Under the pieces are notes generated by a model. That model did no database searches. It was not told the origin of the DNA and saw only the letters and a program-made list of their open reading frames with translations. From Thauera sp. (GTDB taxonomy: Bacteria > Pseudomonadota > Gammaproteobacteria > Burkholderiales > Rhodocyclaceae), in NCBI GenBank assembly GCA_003446655.1, contig DMCZ01000039.1:1-64000 (forward strand): 64,000 bases of DNA, written 5' to 3'. Of this stretch, positions 34,382 to 44,140 are shown piece after piece. Numbering within the stretch: position 1 is the stretch's first letter; the number at the start of each line of letters is the position of its first letter. A program made the translations under genes and the position numbers.

Positions 34382-35191
34382 TCAGCGGAGAGCGGGTTCC
34401 GATCCCCCGGCCACGTCCTCCAGAAACGCCACATCCGCGCGCACGAACCCGAGCAGCAGGGCCGCCAGTGCCGGGTAAACGTCGAAGCGCGGCCGAGCTT
34501 GCTGGCAGCGAGCGACGAAGCGCGGGAGCCATTCCAGCAACGCGGTGCGCAGGAACTCCGCCTGGGCACCGGCCGCGACGGGGATGTCGTTGGCGCTCAA
34601 ATCCTTCTCCGCCAGATCCGCCATCAGCGCCAGCGGCACGGCGAGGTGGTCGGCGGGCTCGCGGAAGTCGGCCTGAAGCGTGAGCGAACGCGCGGCCAGG
34701 AATTCGCGCATGCGCGCCTCCGCCGCGCCGTAGAGCGGCGAGCCGGCGTCCTTGCCCTCGTAGGCCGAGGCGTAGGGCAGGGCGCTGGTCTTGCCGTCGA
34801 GCAGGAAGAGCTGGGCGAAGTCGGCGGCCAGCTCCAGGCGCGGAAGCTGCTCCGCGCGCAGGGTGGCGATGGCCGCGTCGAGGCGCTGGACCTCAGTGGC
34901 GAGACCGAGCTCGGCCAGCCCCGCGAAGGGGGCGAAGCCCCCGTCCGCGAAGTGGCTGCGGTACATGTCCTCGGAGACCTCCTGGGCGTACAGCCGGGCG
35001 AACCAGCCGTACAGCCCGGCGCGCTGCGTGCTGGCGAACTGCCATTCCGCGGGCGAGAGCGCCGCCGAATCGGCTGCGTCGGCAGCACCCGGAGCCGTCC
35101 CGGGCGCTACCTCGGGGTGGGTGCCTGCAGGCGCCTTGGACGTGCCTTGGGGCGCCGCATCAGCGCCGGCTTGCGCGGGCCCGCTCATCAC
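34382..35191 (-). CDS. torD: TorA-specific chaperone TorD
   Basis: This 269-residue cytoplasmic chaperone is of the TorD/DmsD family and binds the TorA signal peptide and helps molybdenum-cofactor insertion before Tat export. The all-helical family pattern is visible: [21 protein letters not shown], the central motif [24 protein letters not shown], and a C-terminal [21 protein letters not shown]. The N-terminal 45 residues are an Ala/Pro/Gly-rich extension not usual in TorD. The start codon (GTG 35191 or ATG 35188) overlaps the torA stop, so translation is coupled to that of its client. Confidence 0.9.
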   Translation of the reverse strand: MMSGPAQAGADAAPQGTSKAPAGTHPEVAPGTAPGAADAADSAALSPAEWQFASTQRAGLYGWFARLYAQEVSEDMYRSHFADGGFAPFAGLAELGLATEVQRLDAAIATLRAEQLPRLELAADFAQLFLLDGKTSALPYASAYEGKDAGSPLYGAAEARMREFLAARSLTLQADFREPADHLAVPLALMADLAEKDLSANDIPVAAGAQAEFLRTALLEWLPRFVARCQQARPRFDVYPALAALLLGFVRADVAFLEDVAGGSEPALR

Positions 35192-37704
35192 GCCTTGACC
35201 TCCCGCCCTTCCGGATCGACCTCGATCGGGCCGCCGAAGGATGTCACCGCCGGCGGCGTGCCGACGAACTTCTCGATCTGCACCAGGCAGGTGTTGGCAC
35301 TGGTGGCCTGCGCCAGGCTGGAGGTGCCGATGTCGAGCGTCAGCGTGTTGGGATCGCCGTAGGTGTCGAGTGCGCCGATCTCAGGCCCGGTCGGCCCGTA
35401 CCAGGCGCCTTCCTGGATGCGCACCACGCCGCGCGGGAAGTTGTCCGACACGTGCGCACCGGCCAGCAACTGGCCGCGGTCGTTGAACACCCGCACCAGG
35501 TCGCCGTGCTTGATGCCGCGCGCGGCGGCGTCCTCGGGGCCGATGAACACCGGCTCGCGGCCGGCGATGGCGTAGGTCTCGCGCAGCGGCTCGGATTCGC
35601 ACAGCTGCGAATGCAGGCGCTTGTCCGGGTGCACCGACTGCAGCCACAGCGGGTAGCGGTCGGAGCCGGGGCCCCCGTGCGAGCGCTCGGTCTTCTCCAT
35701 CCACACCGGGTGGCCCTTGCAGTCGGCGTAGCCGTAGCGGTCGATCTTGCGGCTGAAGATCTCGATGAAGCCTGACGGCGTGCCGAGCGCGTTGACCTCG
35801 GCGTCGTCGCGGAAATCGGCGTGGCGCACCCAGGGCTTGCCTTCCGGGAACATCACGTAGCCTTTCTGCCAGAACTCGGCGAACGGCGGCATGGCGATGT
35901 CCTTGAGGCCGTTCTCCTTGCGGCAGTCCTCGTAGATCTTCTCCACCCACTGCATCTCGTCCATGCCGCGGGTGTATTCGGCGTCGCGGTTGAAGCGCCG
36001 GGTGAGGCCGCGGAAGATCTCGAAGTCGGGGCGCGAGTGGAAGAGCGGGTCGATGAGCTTCTGCATCGCGAGGATGCCGCGGTTGCTGTACGAGCCGTAG
36101 CCGTCGAGGTCGTTGCGCTCGAAGGGCGTGCACGCCGGCAGCACGATGTCGGCGAAGCGGCAGGTGGCGGTCCAGTTGTAGTCGATGGCGACGACGGTCT
36201 CGAGCTTCTGCCAGGCTTCCTTCATGCGGTTGCGCTGGGGCTGGCGGTGCCACTGGTTGCAGCCGCTGAAGATCGCCATCTTGTAAGGCGGCAGCTTGAC
36301 CTTGCCGCCGTTGAAGTCGATCTCCTTGCCCGGCTCGAGCAGGGCGTCGATGACGCGGGCGATCGGCACCACCGCGCTGTAGCCCTTGTAGTCGGTGTTG
36401 TCGTGCTTGGGCTTGCGGCCCGGATCGAGGTTGAGCGGGAAGGCGCCGGGCATGGCCGCGCCCGACGAGGACACGCCCACCGAGCTGTAGTGGTGGGCGT
36501 AGCTGATGCCGCCGCCGGGCAGGCCGATCTGGCCGAGCATGGCGGCGAGCACCGCGCCCATCCAGTAGGGCTGCTCGCCGTGCTGCTGGCGCTGCACCGC
36601 CCAGCCGAAGATGAGCTGGGTGCGGTGCTTCGCCATCAGGCGGGCGAGCTCGCGGATGCGCTCGGCGGGCACGCCGCAGATCTTTTCCGCCCACTCGGGC
36701 GTCTTCTCGACCATGTCCTCGGTCTTGCCCTCGAGGTAGGGCAGGAACTTGTCGAAGCCCAGCGTGTAGCTGTCGAGGAACTTCTGGTCGTGCAGGCCTT
36801 CCTTGACCAGCGTGTGCGCGATGGCGAGCATCAGCGGCACGTCGGTCATCGGGTTGATGTACTGGTGCTCGGCGCCGCCGAGGTAGTTCAGCGTCTTGCT
36901 CTTGACCGGGTCGATGCAGATCACCTGGATCGACTTGTCGGCGACCTTCTGCTTGAGCTGTTCGAAGTAGGCGTAGGACTCGTGGGTCTCGGTGTTCCAG
37001 CCCACCTGCAGGTTCTTGACCGGGTCGTTGGCCCAGAACACGACGAGCTTGCTCTCCTGCAGGATCAGGTCCCAGGAGGTGCCCTGCGAGTACACCTCGG
37101 TCGAGCCGAGCACGTAGGGCAGGATCATCTGCCCGGCGCCGGTCGAGTAGTCGCCAATCGTGCCGACGCTGCGGCCGTGCATGCCGATGCCGCGCACCAT
37201 GTGGTTGCCGCAGCTATGCACCTGGCCGACCGAGCGCCAGCCCACGCCGGCGGTGTGCAGCGCCCACGGGCCGTAGTCCTTCTGGATGCGCTCGAGCTCT
37301 TCGTAGAACAGGTCGAGCGCCTCGTCCCAGCTCACGCGCACGAAGCGGTTGTCGCCGCGCTGGCTGGTGTCGCTGAGGTGGCGCTTGCGGTACCAGTCCA
37401 GGCGCACCATCGGGTAGCGCACGCGGGACGGGCTGTAGATCAGGCCGAGCAGGCCCTTGACCATCTCCGTCGGGTGCTTGTCGAGCTCGAAGGGGCGGAT
37501 GTCGACCACGCGGTCGCCGACCACCTTGGCGCGCACGGCGCCGAAGTGCGAGCCGGTGATCTTCCAGGTGGTGATGTCGTCGCTGACCGCGGCCGCCTCG
37601 CCAGCCGCCAGGGCGGAGCGGCTGGTGAGCAGGCCGGGCGCGACCAGCGCGCTGCCCGACATGGCCGCCATGGCCTTGAGGAAACCTCGCCGAGAGTAGT
37701 TCAT
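35188..37704 (-). CDS. torA: Trimethylamine-N-oxide reductase TorA
   Basis: This 838-residue periplasmic molybdoenzyme reduces trimethylamine N-oxide as terminal electron acceptor. A Tat signal is clear ([24 protein letters not shown]). The molybdenum-ligand Ser is Ser187 in [12 protein letters not shown]. The region [10 protein letters not shown] lacks the Tyr found in DMSO reductases, as expected for TorA. Further family blocks include [15 protein letters not shown] and [14 protein letters not shown] near the end. AGGAGT precedes the ATG. It is third in torE-torC-torA-torD, 16 bp after torC, receives electrons from TorC, and is matured by TorD. Confidence 0.94.
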   Translation of the reverse strand: MNYSRRGFLKAMAAMSGSALVAPGLLTSRSALAAGEAAAVSDDITTWKITGSHFGAVRAKVVGDRVVDIRPFELDKHPTEMVKGLLGLIYSPSRVRYPMVRLDWYRKRHLSDTSQRGDNRFVRVSWDEALDLFYEELERIQKDYGPWALHTAGVGWRSVGQVHSCGNHMVRGIGMHGRSVGTIGDYSTGAGQMILPYVLGSTEVYSQGTSWDLILQESKLVVFWANDPVKNLQVGWNTETHESYAYFEQLKQKVADKSIQVICIDPVKSKTLNYLGGAEHQYINPMTDVPLMLAIAHTLVKEGLHDQKFLDSYTLGFDKFLPYLEGKTEDMVEKTPEWAEKICGVPAERIRELARLMAKHRTQLIFGWAVQRQQHGEQPYWMGAVLAAMLGQIGLPGGGISYAHHYSSVGVSSSGAAMPGAFPLNLDPGRKPKHDNTDYKGYSAVVPIARVIDALLEPGKEIDFNGGKVKLPPYKMAIFSGCNQWHRQPQRNRMKEAWQKLETVVAIDYNWTATCRFADIVLPACTPFERNDLDGYGSYSNRGILAMQKLIDPLFHSRPDFEIFRGLTRRFNRDAEYTRGMDEMQWVEKIYEDCRKENGLKDIAMPPFAEFWQKGYVMFPEGKPWVRHADFRDDAEVNALGTPSGFIEIFSRKIDRYGYADCKGHPVWMEKTERSHGGPGSDRYPLWLQSVHPDKRLHSQLCESEPLRETYAIAGREPVFIGPEDAAARGIKHGDLVRVFNDRGQLLAGAHVSDNFPRGVVRIQEGAWYGPTGPEIGALDTYGDPNTLTLDIGTSSLAQATSANTCLVQIEKFVGTPPAVTSFGGPIEVDPEGREVKA

Positions 37705-37720
37705 GGTGTTCAACTCCTGA

Positions 37721-38944
37721 TCAGGGACGCGCGGTCTGCAGGGCGGAATCGGGCGAACCGGCGCCATGCGACTTGCTGAAATCGGACGAATGGGTCTGGA
37801 GGTACTTGAGGACCACGCGGGCGGTGTCCTCATCCATGCTGGTGAAGCCGACCATGCCGCCGAACAGGCCCGGCCAGGTGTTGGCGTCGAAGTGTGCTTC
37901 CTCGGGCTGGCGGTGGCACACGCTGCAGCTGCTGTTGTAGCTGGCGCGGGCGATCGACCACACCGGTTCGACGCTGTCGAGCACGCTGCCCTTGCGCATC
38001 CACGCGGTGGCGGTGACCTGCTGCCATTCGAGGCCGGTCATCGGGTCTTCCCTGGTGTCGAGCACCTTCACGAAGCTGGCGTCCTGTGCGACTTCCTTGT
38101 CGAGCACGGCGCTGGTGATGTTCAGCCCGAAGTGGCTGTACCAGACGCGGCCGTAGCCCTTGTTCTTGCGCCACAGCGCCAGCTCGACGCGCTGTGCGTC
38201 GCCCTTGGTCTCGACCACCTTGACCTGGGTGGCGACCTCGATCGCGCCGATGCGCTGGGTCATGCCTTCGTCGGCGTAGAGGTCCTGCGGCACGACCAGG
38301 AAGTAGTCCTTGCCTGCATCCACGCTCTGGCCGGCGGCGGAGGACACCAGGGTGTCGAAGGCCGGATTGCGCGCGCCCTTCATCTCGGGCAGCTGGTGGG
38401 CGATGCCCTTGTGGCAGTCGACGCAGCTTTGGTTGCGCTCGGCCGCCTTGCGCATCGCCACCTGCGAGGCGGGGCGCATCTTGTCGAAGTTCATGTCCTT
38501 GTAGTCATGGCAGGCGCGGCATTCCTTCGAGCCATTGGCCGAGAAGCGTGCCCATTCGCGCTGTGCGAGCACGATGCGGTGTTCCTTGAATTTCTCGCGG
38601 GTGTCGATGGTGCCGATGATCTGCCCCAGCACCTCGCGGCTGGCCTGCATCTTGCGCGCGACCTTGTCGGTGAAGTCGTGCGGCACGTGGCAGTCGGGGC
38701 AGCGGGCCCGCACGCCGGTGCGGTTGTTCCAGTGCACCGTTTTCTGCAGTTCGGGCAACAGGTTGTCGTGCATGGTGTGGCAGCTCAGGCAGAACTCTTC
38801 CTTGTTGGTGGCTTCCATGGCGGTGTTGAACCCTTGCCAGGCCAGCACGCCGGCGATGAAACCGCCGGTGACCAGCACGCCGAGGCCAATCCGCACCGAT
38901 GGCTTGAGGAAGAGGTCCCGGAGGGACCGTAGTATTTTTTTCAT
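37721..38944 (-). CDS. torC: Pentahaem c-type cytochrome TorC
   Basis: This 407-residue membrane-anchored cytochrome of the NapC/NirT family passes electrons from menaquinol or ubiquinol to TorA. One N-terminal membrane anchor (about residues 17-36) precedes four NapC-type haem motifs (CLSCH 52-56, CPDCH 82-86, CRACH 142-146, CVDCH 174-178). The C-terminal domain characteristic of TorC has a fifth haem (CSVCH 340-344). AAAGAGG-like purines are not evident before the ATG, but the start fits the family ([18 protein letters not shown]). It lies between torE and torA in one operon. Confidence 0.94.
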   Translation of the reverse strand: MKKILRSLRDLFLKPSVRIGLGVLVTGGFIAGVLAWQGFNTAMEATNKEEFCLSCHTMHDNLLPELQKTVHWNNRTGVRARCPDCHVPHDFTDKVARKMQASREVLGQIIGTIDTREKFKEHRIVLAQREWARFSANGSKECRACHDYKDMNFDKMRPASQVAMRKAAERNQSCVDCHKGIAHQLPEMKGARNPAFDTLVSSAAGQSVDAGKDYFLVVPQDLYADEGMTQRIGAIEVATQVKVVETKGDAQRVELALWRKNKGYGRVWYSHFGLNITSAVLDKEVAQDASFVKVLDTREDPMTGLEWQQVTATAWMRKGSVLDSVEPVWSIARASYNSSCSVCHRQPEEAHFDANTWPGLFGGMVGFTSMDEDTARVVLKYLQTHSSDFSKSHGAGSPDSALQTARP

Positions 38945-39019
38945 TTCAATGCTCCTGCTTGTTGTCCGATTCGCGGGCCGGCGGCGTTGCCGCGGGGCCT
39001 GTCCGTGCGTAGGGAGGAA

Positions 39020-39205
39020 TCAGGACGGGGGGCCGAAGAACAGGATTTGCAGGAACCAGACCACGAATCCGTAGGCCGCGATCGCCAGCGTCATCGTGAT
39101 CGGCAGGCCGACGAAGGCGAGCAGCAGGAACTTGCGCCACTCTTTCCCGGGCCGGGTGCCCTCTGCTGCAGAAGGGGCCGCGCCCCCGCTTGCTTGATTG
39201 TTCAC
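39020..39205 (-). CDS. torE: TorE small membrane protein
   Basis: This 61-residue protein has one long hydrophobic segment (FLLLAFVGLPITMTLAIAAYGFVVWFLQILFFG), a polar N-terminus and the ending FFGPPS. It matches TorE, the small NapE-like membrane protein of unknown function encoded at the head of torECAD operons in Shewanella and other bacteria. It is the first gene of this operon, 75 bp before torC. Confidence 0.85.
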   Translation of the reverse strand: MNNQASGGAAPSAAEGTRPGKEWRKFLLLAFVGLPITMTLAIAAYGFVVWFLQILFFGPPS

Positions 39206-39314
39206 GTCTCAGTCTCCGTGCTCAGAAATCGCCAAACAGGAACTACTGCCAACTCACCGTACCTGCCTGCGGGGGCGGCTTGTCTGAAGCGTAGATGCGT
39301 CCGGCCAAATAACC

Positions 39315-39340
39315 ACACCCCGATCTTAGTGATCGGGTGT
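39315..39340 (-). terminator. Stem-loop downstream of modC
   Basis: CCCGATC (39319-39325) pairs with GATCGGG (39331-39337) over a 5-base loop, extended by ACA/TGT across one bulge. On the minus strand a weak T-rich stretch (TGGTTATTTGG) follows. It may end the modABC transcript before torE. Confidence 0.5.
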
Positions 39341-39378
39341 TAACGTCGAGCGGAGATTTGTGAATAGGGCAGGTGGGC

Positions 39379-39397
39379 GTGTTAATGCCATTAACAC
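39379..39397. promoter_or_regulatory. Perfect inverted repeat GTGTTAATG, candidate TorR site
   Basis: GTGTTAATG (39379-39387) and CATTAACAC (39389-39397) flank one base. With GTTAACG at 39339-39345, 42 bp away (four helical turns), it repeats the motif seen upstream of the haem-fused molybdoenzyme at 25351-25401. Confidence 0.55.
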
Positions 39398-39420
39398 TTC
39401 GGACGCGAGTGGGTGCCGCG

Positions 39421-40488
39421 TCAGTCGATCAGCGCCACCGACTTGATCAGCGCGAAGACCTGTGCGCCAGGTGCCAGCGCCAGCGTCTGCGCCGACCAGG
39501 CGGTGATCTGCGCCAGCAGGGCCTGGCCGTCGCCGAGCGCGCAGGCGACGGTGACGCGGCCGTCCGCCGGTGGGTCGATGCGCACGATGGTGACCGGCAA
39601 CTGGTTGAGCACGCTCATGCGCCCGGGCGGATCCAGCGCCAGCGCGACGTCGCGGGCGAGGATGCGCAGGCGCGCGTGGCCGGCGGGGCGGTGGGCGGCG
39701 CCGACCAGCCAGAGCCGGGCGGCCGGCGTCACGAAGGGGCGCAGGCCGTTGTCCGCCGGCGCCTGCAGCGTCCCCTCCAGCACCGAGGCGGGGCCGTCCT
39801 CGTCGAACAGCGGCGAGTCGGGGCGGGCGAGCGCTTCGCGCAGCGTCTCGATGCGCTCGATGCGGCCCTCGCGCATGAACACCACGCGGTCGGCCAGGCG
39901 CTCGACCTCGTCCGGTGCGTGGCTGATCATGATGATCGGCACTCCGGCTTCGCTCGCCAGACGCGACAGGAAGGGCATGATCTCGCGCTTGGTCTGGGTG
40001 TCGAGCGCCGACAGCGGCTCGTCGAGCAGCAGCAGGCGCGGGCTGGTGAGCAGCGCACGTCCGAGCGACACGCGCTGGCGCTGGCCGCCCGAGAGCTGGT
40101 CGATCGCGCGTGTGAGCAGCCCCTCGATGCCGAGCATGGCCGCGACCTCGTCGAGATGGAGCCGGCGCTCCGCCGCCGGCGTGCGCGTGTAGCCGTAGAG
40201 CAGGTTGTCGCGCACCGACAGATGCGGCAGCAGGCTGTGCTCCTGGAACACCAGGCCGATTCGGCGCCGGTGCAGCGGGACGAACTGGCGGTCGTGCTGC
40301 CAGACCAGGTCGCCCAGCCGTACCTCGACGCCGCGCAGGCGCTCCAGCCCCGCGATCACGCGCAACAGGCTGGTCTTGCCGCAGCCGGAGCGGCCGAACA
40401 GCGCGGTGACGCCCTCGAGCGGCAGGCGGCAGTCGACATCGAGTTCGAAGGCATCGCGCCGCCAGTGCGCACGGACCTGCAGTGTCAT
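39421..40488 (-). CDS. modC: Molybdate ABC transporter ATP-binding protein ModC
   Basis: This 355-residue ATPase of the molybdate importer has Walker A (GRSGCGKTS), signature LSGGQRQRVSLGRAL and Walker B (LLLLDEPLSALD). The C-terminal region (about 285-355) has a molybdate/tungstate-binding TOBE domain, as in ModC. It overlaps modB by 4 bases (ATGA), showing translational coupling. The modABC unit directly precedes torECAD on the same strand, so cofactor metal supply and the molybdoenzyme are encoded together. Confidence 0.93.
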   Translation of the reverse strand: MTLQVRAHWRRDAFELDVDCRLPLEGVTALFGRSGCGKTSLLRVIAGLERLRGVEVRLGDLVWQHDRQFVPLHRRRIGLVFQEHSLLPHLSVRDNLLYGYTRTPAAERRLHLDEVAAMLGIEGLLTRAIDQLSGGQRQRVSLGRALLTSPRLLLLDEPLSALDTQTKREIMPFLSRLASEAGVPIIMISHAPDEVERLADRVVFMREGRIERIETLREALARPDSPLFDEDGPASVLEGTLQAPADNGLRPFVTPAARLWLVGAAHRPAGHARLRILARDVALALDPPGRMSVLNQLPVTIVRIDPPADGRVTVACALGDGQALLAQITAWSAQTLALAPGAQVFALIKSVALID

Positions 40489-41171
40489 GGCTGGGTGGCC
40501 CGGAAGCGTCGGTTGACGCTGTAGACGATGAACAGGGTGATGAAGGCGAACGCCAGCAGCACCAGGGACAGTCGGTGCGCTGCGTCGTAGTTCATCGCCT
40601 CGGCGTGGTCATAGATCAGCACCGAGAGCACCTTGGTCTCACCCGGGATGCTGCCGCCGAGCATCAGGATGACGCCGAACTCGCCCAGCGTGTGTGCGAA
40701 GGTGAGCGTGGCGGCGACCACGAAGCCGCCGCGGGTGAGCGGCAGGATCACGCTGAAGAAGCGATCGAGCGGCCCGGCGCCGAGGGCGCTTGCCACCTCG
40801 ACGTGGCGGCGCCCGAGCTGGGTGAAGGCCTCGTTGAGCGGCTGCACCGCGAAGGGCATCGAGTACAGCACCGAGGCCACCAGGATGCCCTCGAAGGAGA
40901 ACGCGAGGTGGGTGAGCCCGATGTGCTCGAGCGTCTGACCGACGAAGCCGCGTGGCCCGAGCGCGACCAGCAGGTAGAAGCCGAGCACGGTCGGCGGCAG
41001 CACCAGCGGCAGCGCCACCACCGCCTGCACGGCCACCCGCGTGCGCGAGTGGCCGCTCGACAACCACCACGCCAGCGGCGTGGCGAGCGCGAGCAGGATG
41101 ATCGTGGTGTACAGGCAGAGCCTGAAGGTCAGCTCGATGGCCTGCCAGTCTGCGGGGCTCAGTGCGGGCAT
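40485..41171 (-). CDS. modB: Molybdate ABC transporter permease ModB
   Basis: This 228-residue inner-membrane permease has five to six helices. The ABC permease EAA loop is EVASALGAGPLDRFFSVILPL, and the family N-terminus (ALSPADWQAIELTFRL) and helix 2 region (PTVLGFYLLVALGP) are typical of ModB. It pairs with ModC and the periplasmic protein ModA. It begins 16 bp after the modA stop and overlaps modC. Confidence 0.93.
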   Translation of the reverse strand: MPALSPADWQAIELTFRLCLYTTIILLALATPLAWWLSSGHSRTRVAVQAVVALPLVLPPTVLGFYLLVALGPRGFVGQTLEHIGLTHLAFSFEGILVASVLYSMPFAVQPLNEAFTQLGRRHVEVASALGAGPLDRFFSVILPLTRGGFVVAATLTFAHTLGEFGVILMLGGSIPGETKVLSVLIYDHAEAMNYDAAHRLSLVLLAFAFITLFIVYSVNRRFRATQP

Positions 41172-41187
41172 GCTGGAAGGGGGCTGC

Positions 41188-41943
41188 TCAGCGCGGCAAC
41201 ACGAAACCGTAGCGTTCCATGACCGCGTGCGCCGCCTCGGTCTCCATGAATCGTGCGAAGTTCATCACCGCCGGTTTGTCTCCACCGCGTTTGGTGACGA
41301 TGTAGCCCTGGGTCAGGGGGTCGTGCAGGGCATCGTCAATCAGGTGGTGCCCGTGCCGGGCGAGTGCCGGGAACTTCGCCAGCGAGAGGGCGATGATGCC
41401 CACGTCTGCCGCGCCGGATTCCACCATCTGCGCGGTCTGGGCGATGTTCTCGCCGAACACGAGCTTGTCCTGCACCTTGTCCCACACGCCGGCGGCCTGC
41501 ATGGCTTCCTGCGCGCGCAGCCCGTAGGGGGCGTGCGCAGGCTGCGCGATCGCGATGCGACGGACGCGGTCGCTGGCGAGGTCGTGCAGCGTCAGCCCGG
41601 CAGCGTCGATGGTGTTGCTCCAGATTACGATGCGGCCGATCGCGTAGACCGCCGGGTCGGTGGCGGCGAGCCCGGCGGTCTTCAGGCGCTCCGGGAATGC
41701 GATGTCGGCCGAGAAGAAGAGGTCGTAGGGGGCTCCGTTCAGGATCTGCGTCGTCATCTTGCCCGAGGAGCCATAGATCACCTCGAATTCGTGCTCGGGG
41801 TGCTGGGCGCGGTAGAGCGCGATGATGTCGTTGAGCGCAAAGCGCAGATCGGACGCGGCGGCGATGGCGAACTTCTCTGCCTGGGCCGACATCGCCAGCA
41901 CGCTCAGCAGCACCGCAGCCAGCAGGGTCCGGAGGTGACGCAT
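41188..41943 (-). CDS. modA: Periplasmic molybdate-binding protein ModA
   Basis: This 251-residue periplasmic protein has a signal peptide (LRTLLAAVLLSVLAMSAQA, cleavage near residue 22). Oxyanion-binding segments of the ModA fold are present: AAASDLRFAL at the start of the mature chain, YGSSGKMTTQI, and a later GAADVGIIALSL. The start at 41943 is fixed by the signal peptide and lies 5 bp after the yjdM stop. It delivers molybdate to ModBC. Confidence 0.93.
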   Translation of the reverse strand: MRHLRTLLAAVLLSVLAMSAQAEKFAIAAASDLRFALNDIIALYRAQHPEHEFEVIYGSSGKMTTQILNGAPYDLFFSADIAFPERLKTAGLAATDPAVYAIGRIVIWSNTIDAAGLTLHDLASDRVRRIAIAQPAHAPYGLRAQEAMQAAGVWDKVQDKLVFGENIAQTAQMVESGAADVGIIALSLAKFPALARHGHHLIDDALHDPLTQGYIVTKRGGDKPAVMNFARFMETEAAHAVMERYGFVLPR

Positions 41944-41948
41944 CGCGG

Positions 41949-42287
41949 TCACGCCTTCTTGACGAACTCGGACTTGAGCTGCATCGAGCCGAAACCGTCG
42001 ATCTTGCAGTAGATGTCGTGGTCGCCCTCGATCAGGCGGATGTTCCTGACCTTGGTGCCGACCTTGACCACGGAGGACGAGCCCTTGACCTTCAGGTCCT
42101 TGATGACGGTGACGCTGTCGCCGTCCTGCAGGATGTTGCCGTTGGCATCCTTCCACACGCGCGCTGCCTCGAGTGCAGTCTCGGCGGTCGGGTTCCACTC
42201 ATGCGCGCATTCCGGACACACGAGCAGCGCCCCGTCCTCATAGGTGTAGGCCGAGCCGCATTCGGGGCAGTTGGGGAGGGTCGTCAT
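41949..42287 (-). CDS. yjdM: YjdM/PhnA-type zinc ribbon protein
   Basis: This 112-residue cytoplasmic protein is of the YjdM (formerly PhnA) family. The N-terminal zinc ribbon has Cys7, Cys10, Cys24 and Cys27 (NCPECGS and [10 protein letters not shown]); the C-terminal domain has the family pattern [30 protein letters not shown] and ends in KSEFVKKA. The old name suggests phosphonate use, but no phosphonate function is established. It is the first gene of a transcript running into modABC, a linkage that is unusual and may be accidental. Confidence 0.9.
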   Translation of the reverse strand: MTTLPNCPECGSAYTYEDGALLVCPECAHEWNPTAETALEAARVWKDANGNILQDGDSVTVIKDLKVKGSSSVVKVGTKVRNIRLIEGDHDIYCKIDGFGSMQLKSEFVKKA

Positions 42288-42624
42288 AGGGGTCTTTCCG
42301 CTGTTGCAGGGACGGGAGTGCCGGGTGCGGCGATGATAAAGCCACTTGCCCCCGGCGCGGCGCCAAGAGTGGGCCCTGCGATCAGGGCAGGCCGATGGCG
42401 CGAAAAGGGAAAACCCGCAAGGCCAGCAAGCCGTGCGGGTGCAGGGAAGGCCGGTGGTGGTCAGGTGGCCCCGCATAATACATTCACTGGTTGCCTGATC
42501 CTGTTATGCAGTGCGCGGCTGCATCCTTTCAGCTGCTTCTGCGTCTTCGAATACAAGAGCAATCAATGCGCCGTAGTACCGGAAAAGCCTGTCGCGGGGC
42601 AGACGGCGCGCAACGAGGTGTCAA
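42288..42624. other. 337-bp divergent intergenic region, yjdM / permease
   Basis: The region separates yjdM (minus) from the permease gene (plus) and must hold both promoters. It has lower GC than its neighbours between 42475 and 42580. I see no repeat or ORF that I can support, and no good -35/-10 pair that stands out. Confidence 0.5.
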
Positions 42625-43974
42625 ATGGACGGCAGCGGAGACGGCAACAGCTTCTGGCGCAGCGAATGGAAAGCGCTGACGCTGATCGTGGGCGTGTTCA
42701 TCGCCTGCTTCTACCTCCCGGTCGAGGCGCTGCAGGGCTGGGACCGACTCCATAACGCCTTCTGGGAAGCGCTCTATCTGGTGCGCTGGTACGCCGAAGA
42801 GCACGTGCTGCTATGTCTGGTCCCGGCCTTCTTCATTGCCGGTGCGATCGCGGTCTTCGTCAGTCAGGCGGCGGTCATGAAGTACCTGGGGCCGACCGCC
42901 CCCAAGGGCATGGCCTACGGTGTGGCCTCGGTGTCCGGCACCATCCTCGCGGTGTGCTCCTGCACGGTACTGCCGCTCTTCGCCGGCATCTACCGCATGG
43001 GCGCAGGACTCGGGCCGGCGATCGCGTTCCTGTATTCCGGGCCGGCGATCAACGTGCTGGCGATCATCCTCACCGCGCGCATCCTGGGGCCCGAACTGGG
43101 CGTCGCTCGTGGCGTCGGCGCCATCGTGTTCAGTGTGGCCATCGGTTTGATGATGGCCTTCCTGTTTCGCAAGGAAGAGCTCGAGAAGCTCAACAACAGA
43201 CTCGTGATGCCGGAGGACGCGCCCAGCCGGCCGCTGTGGCAGAACGCGGTGTTCTTCGGCGTGCTGGTCGCCATCCTGGTCTTTGCCAACTGGGCGCGGT
43301 CGGGTACGGAAGAGGGCGCCTGGCATGCGATCTACCGCGCGAAGTGGTGGATCACCGGCTTCTTCGGCATCGCGCTCGCCGCCATCCTGATCGGCTGGAT
43401 GAAGATGTCGGCGGTGCGGGTGCTGCTGGTCTCCACAGCCGGTGTGGCGGCGGCGATCCTGTTCGGCGAGCAGCCGCTGGTACCCTTCACGCTGCTCGTG
43501 ATTGGCCTGTCGTGGATCACCAGCACCGACAAGGGCGAGGGCGCGACCTGGTTCGCTTCGTCATGGGACTACGCCAAGAAGATCCTGCCGCTGCTGCTCA
43601 TCGGCGTACTGATCGCCGGCGCGCTGCTCGGCAGACCCGGCGAGGAGGGACTGATCCCGTCCGAATGGGTGGCGTGGGCAGTGGGCGGCAATTCGCTGGC
43701 AGCCAATTTCTTCGCCGCCTTTGCGGGAGCCTTCATGTATTTCGCCACCCTGACCGAAGTGCCGATCGTCCAGGGCCTGATCGGCAGCGGCATGGGTGAG
43801 GGGCCGGCGCTGGCGCTGCTTCTGGCCGGGCCGGCGCTGTCGCTGCCCAACATGCTGGTGATCCGTAGCGTGCTGGGGACCAAAAAGACACTGACCTTCG
43901 TTGCGCTGGTCGTCGTGATGGCGACGCTGTGCGGGATGCTGTTCGGGATGTGGACCGAGCGCGCGGGTGCCTGA
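42625..43974 (+). CDS. ArsP/DUF318-type permease
   Basis: This 449-residue membrane permease of the ArsP_1 (DUF318) family has about ten helices. The core signature is complete: AVCSCTVLPLFAGIYRMGAG, where the Cys pair could bind a metalloid, followed by FLYSGPAINVLAI. The second half repeats the pattern (LTEVPIVQGLIGSGMGEGPALALLLAGPALSLPNML). ArsP exports trivalent organoarsenicals; other members are linked to different metals. CGAGGTGTC precedes the ATG. It stands alone, 16 kb from the arsenic operon, so the substrate is uncertain. The tail of a second, decayed relative occurs at 54710-54844. Confidence 0.85.
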   Translation: MDGSGDGNSFWRSEWKALTLIVGVFIACFYLPVEALQGWDRLHNAFWEALYLVRWYAEEHVLLCLVPAFFIAGAIAVFVSQAAVMKYLGPTAPKGMAYGVASVSGTILAVCSCTVLPLFAGIYRMGAGLGPAIAFLYSGPAINVLAIILTARILGPELGVARGVGAIVFSVAIGLMMAFLFRKEELEKLNNRLVMPEDAPSRPLWQNAVFFGVLVAILVFANWARSGTEEGAWHAIYRAKWWITGFFGIALAAILIGWMKMSAVRVLLVSTAGVAAAILFGEQPLVPFTLLVIGLSWITSTDKGEGATWFASSWDYAKKILPLLLIGVLIAGALLGRPGEEGLIPSEWVAWAVGGNSLAANFFAAFAGAFMYFATLTEVPIVQGLIGSGMGEGPALALLLAGPALSLPNMLVIRSVLGTKKTLTFVALVVVMATLCGMLFGMWTERAGA

Positions 43975-44043
43975 CGATCCAGGCCGCAACTGCGGCGCCG
44001 GAGTATTAAGGCATAAGCGATTGTTTCGTGACGTTTAACAGAA

Positions 44044-44066
44044 CTGTCATCTTGGGTCTTGATAAT
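44044..44066 (+). promoter_or_regulatory. Pho-box-like site and -10 of pstS
   Basis: CTGTCAT (44044-44050) is the exact PhoB half-site and lies where a -35 would be. GATAAT (44061-44066) is a good -10. A weaker half-site (GTTTAAC) lies 11 bp upstream. The layout is that of a PhoB-activated promoter. Confidence 0.65.
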
Positions 44067-44140
44067 CCGGTTCGTTCCCGAAACACGGGGGCAGCCGCCC
44101 CCAGGGGCAAGATGTATTCACGAAACTGGAGAGTCTGTAC

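Larger units (their letters stand above)
39206..39420 (-). promoter_or_regulatory. tor operon promoter region
   Basis: This 215-bp gap between modC and torE should hold the torECAD promoter. It is AT-rich for this genome and contains a stem-loop (39315-39340), a GTTAACG (39339-39345) and a perfect 9-bp inverted repeat (39379-39397), each described separately. No ORF is supported. Confidence 0.7.

Noticed and set aside
35821..37779. 652-codon plus-strand ORF
   Set aside because: Antisense to torA; composition typical of a shadow frame.
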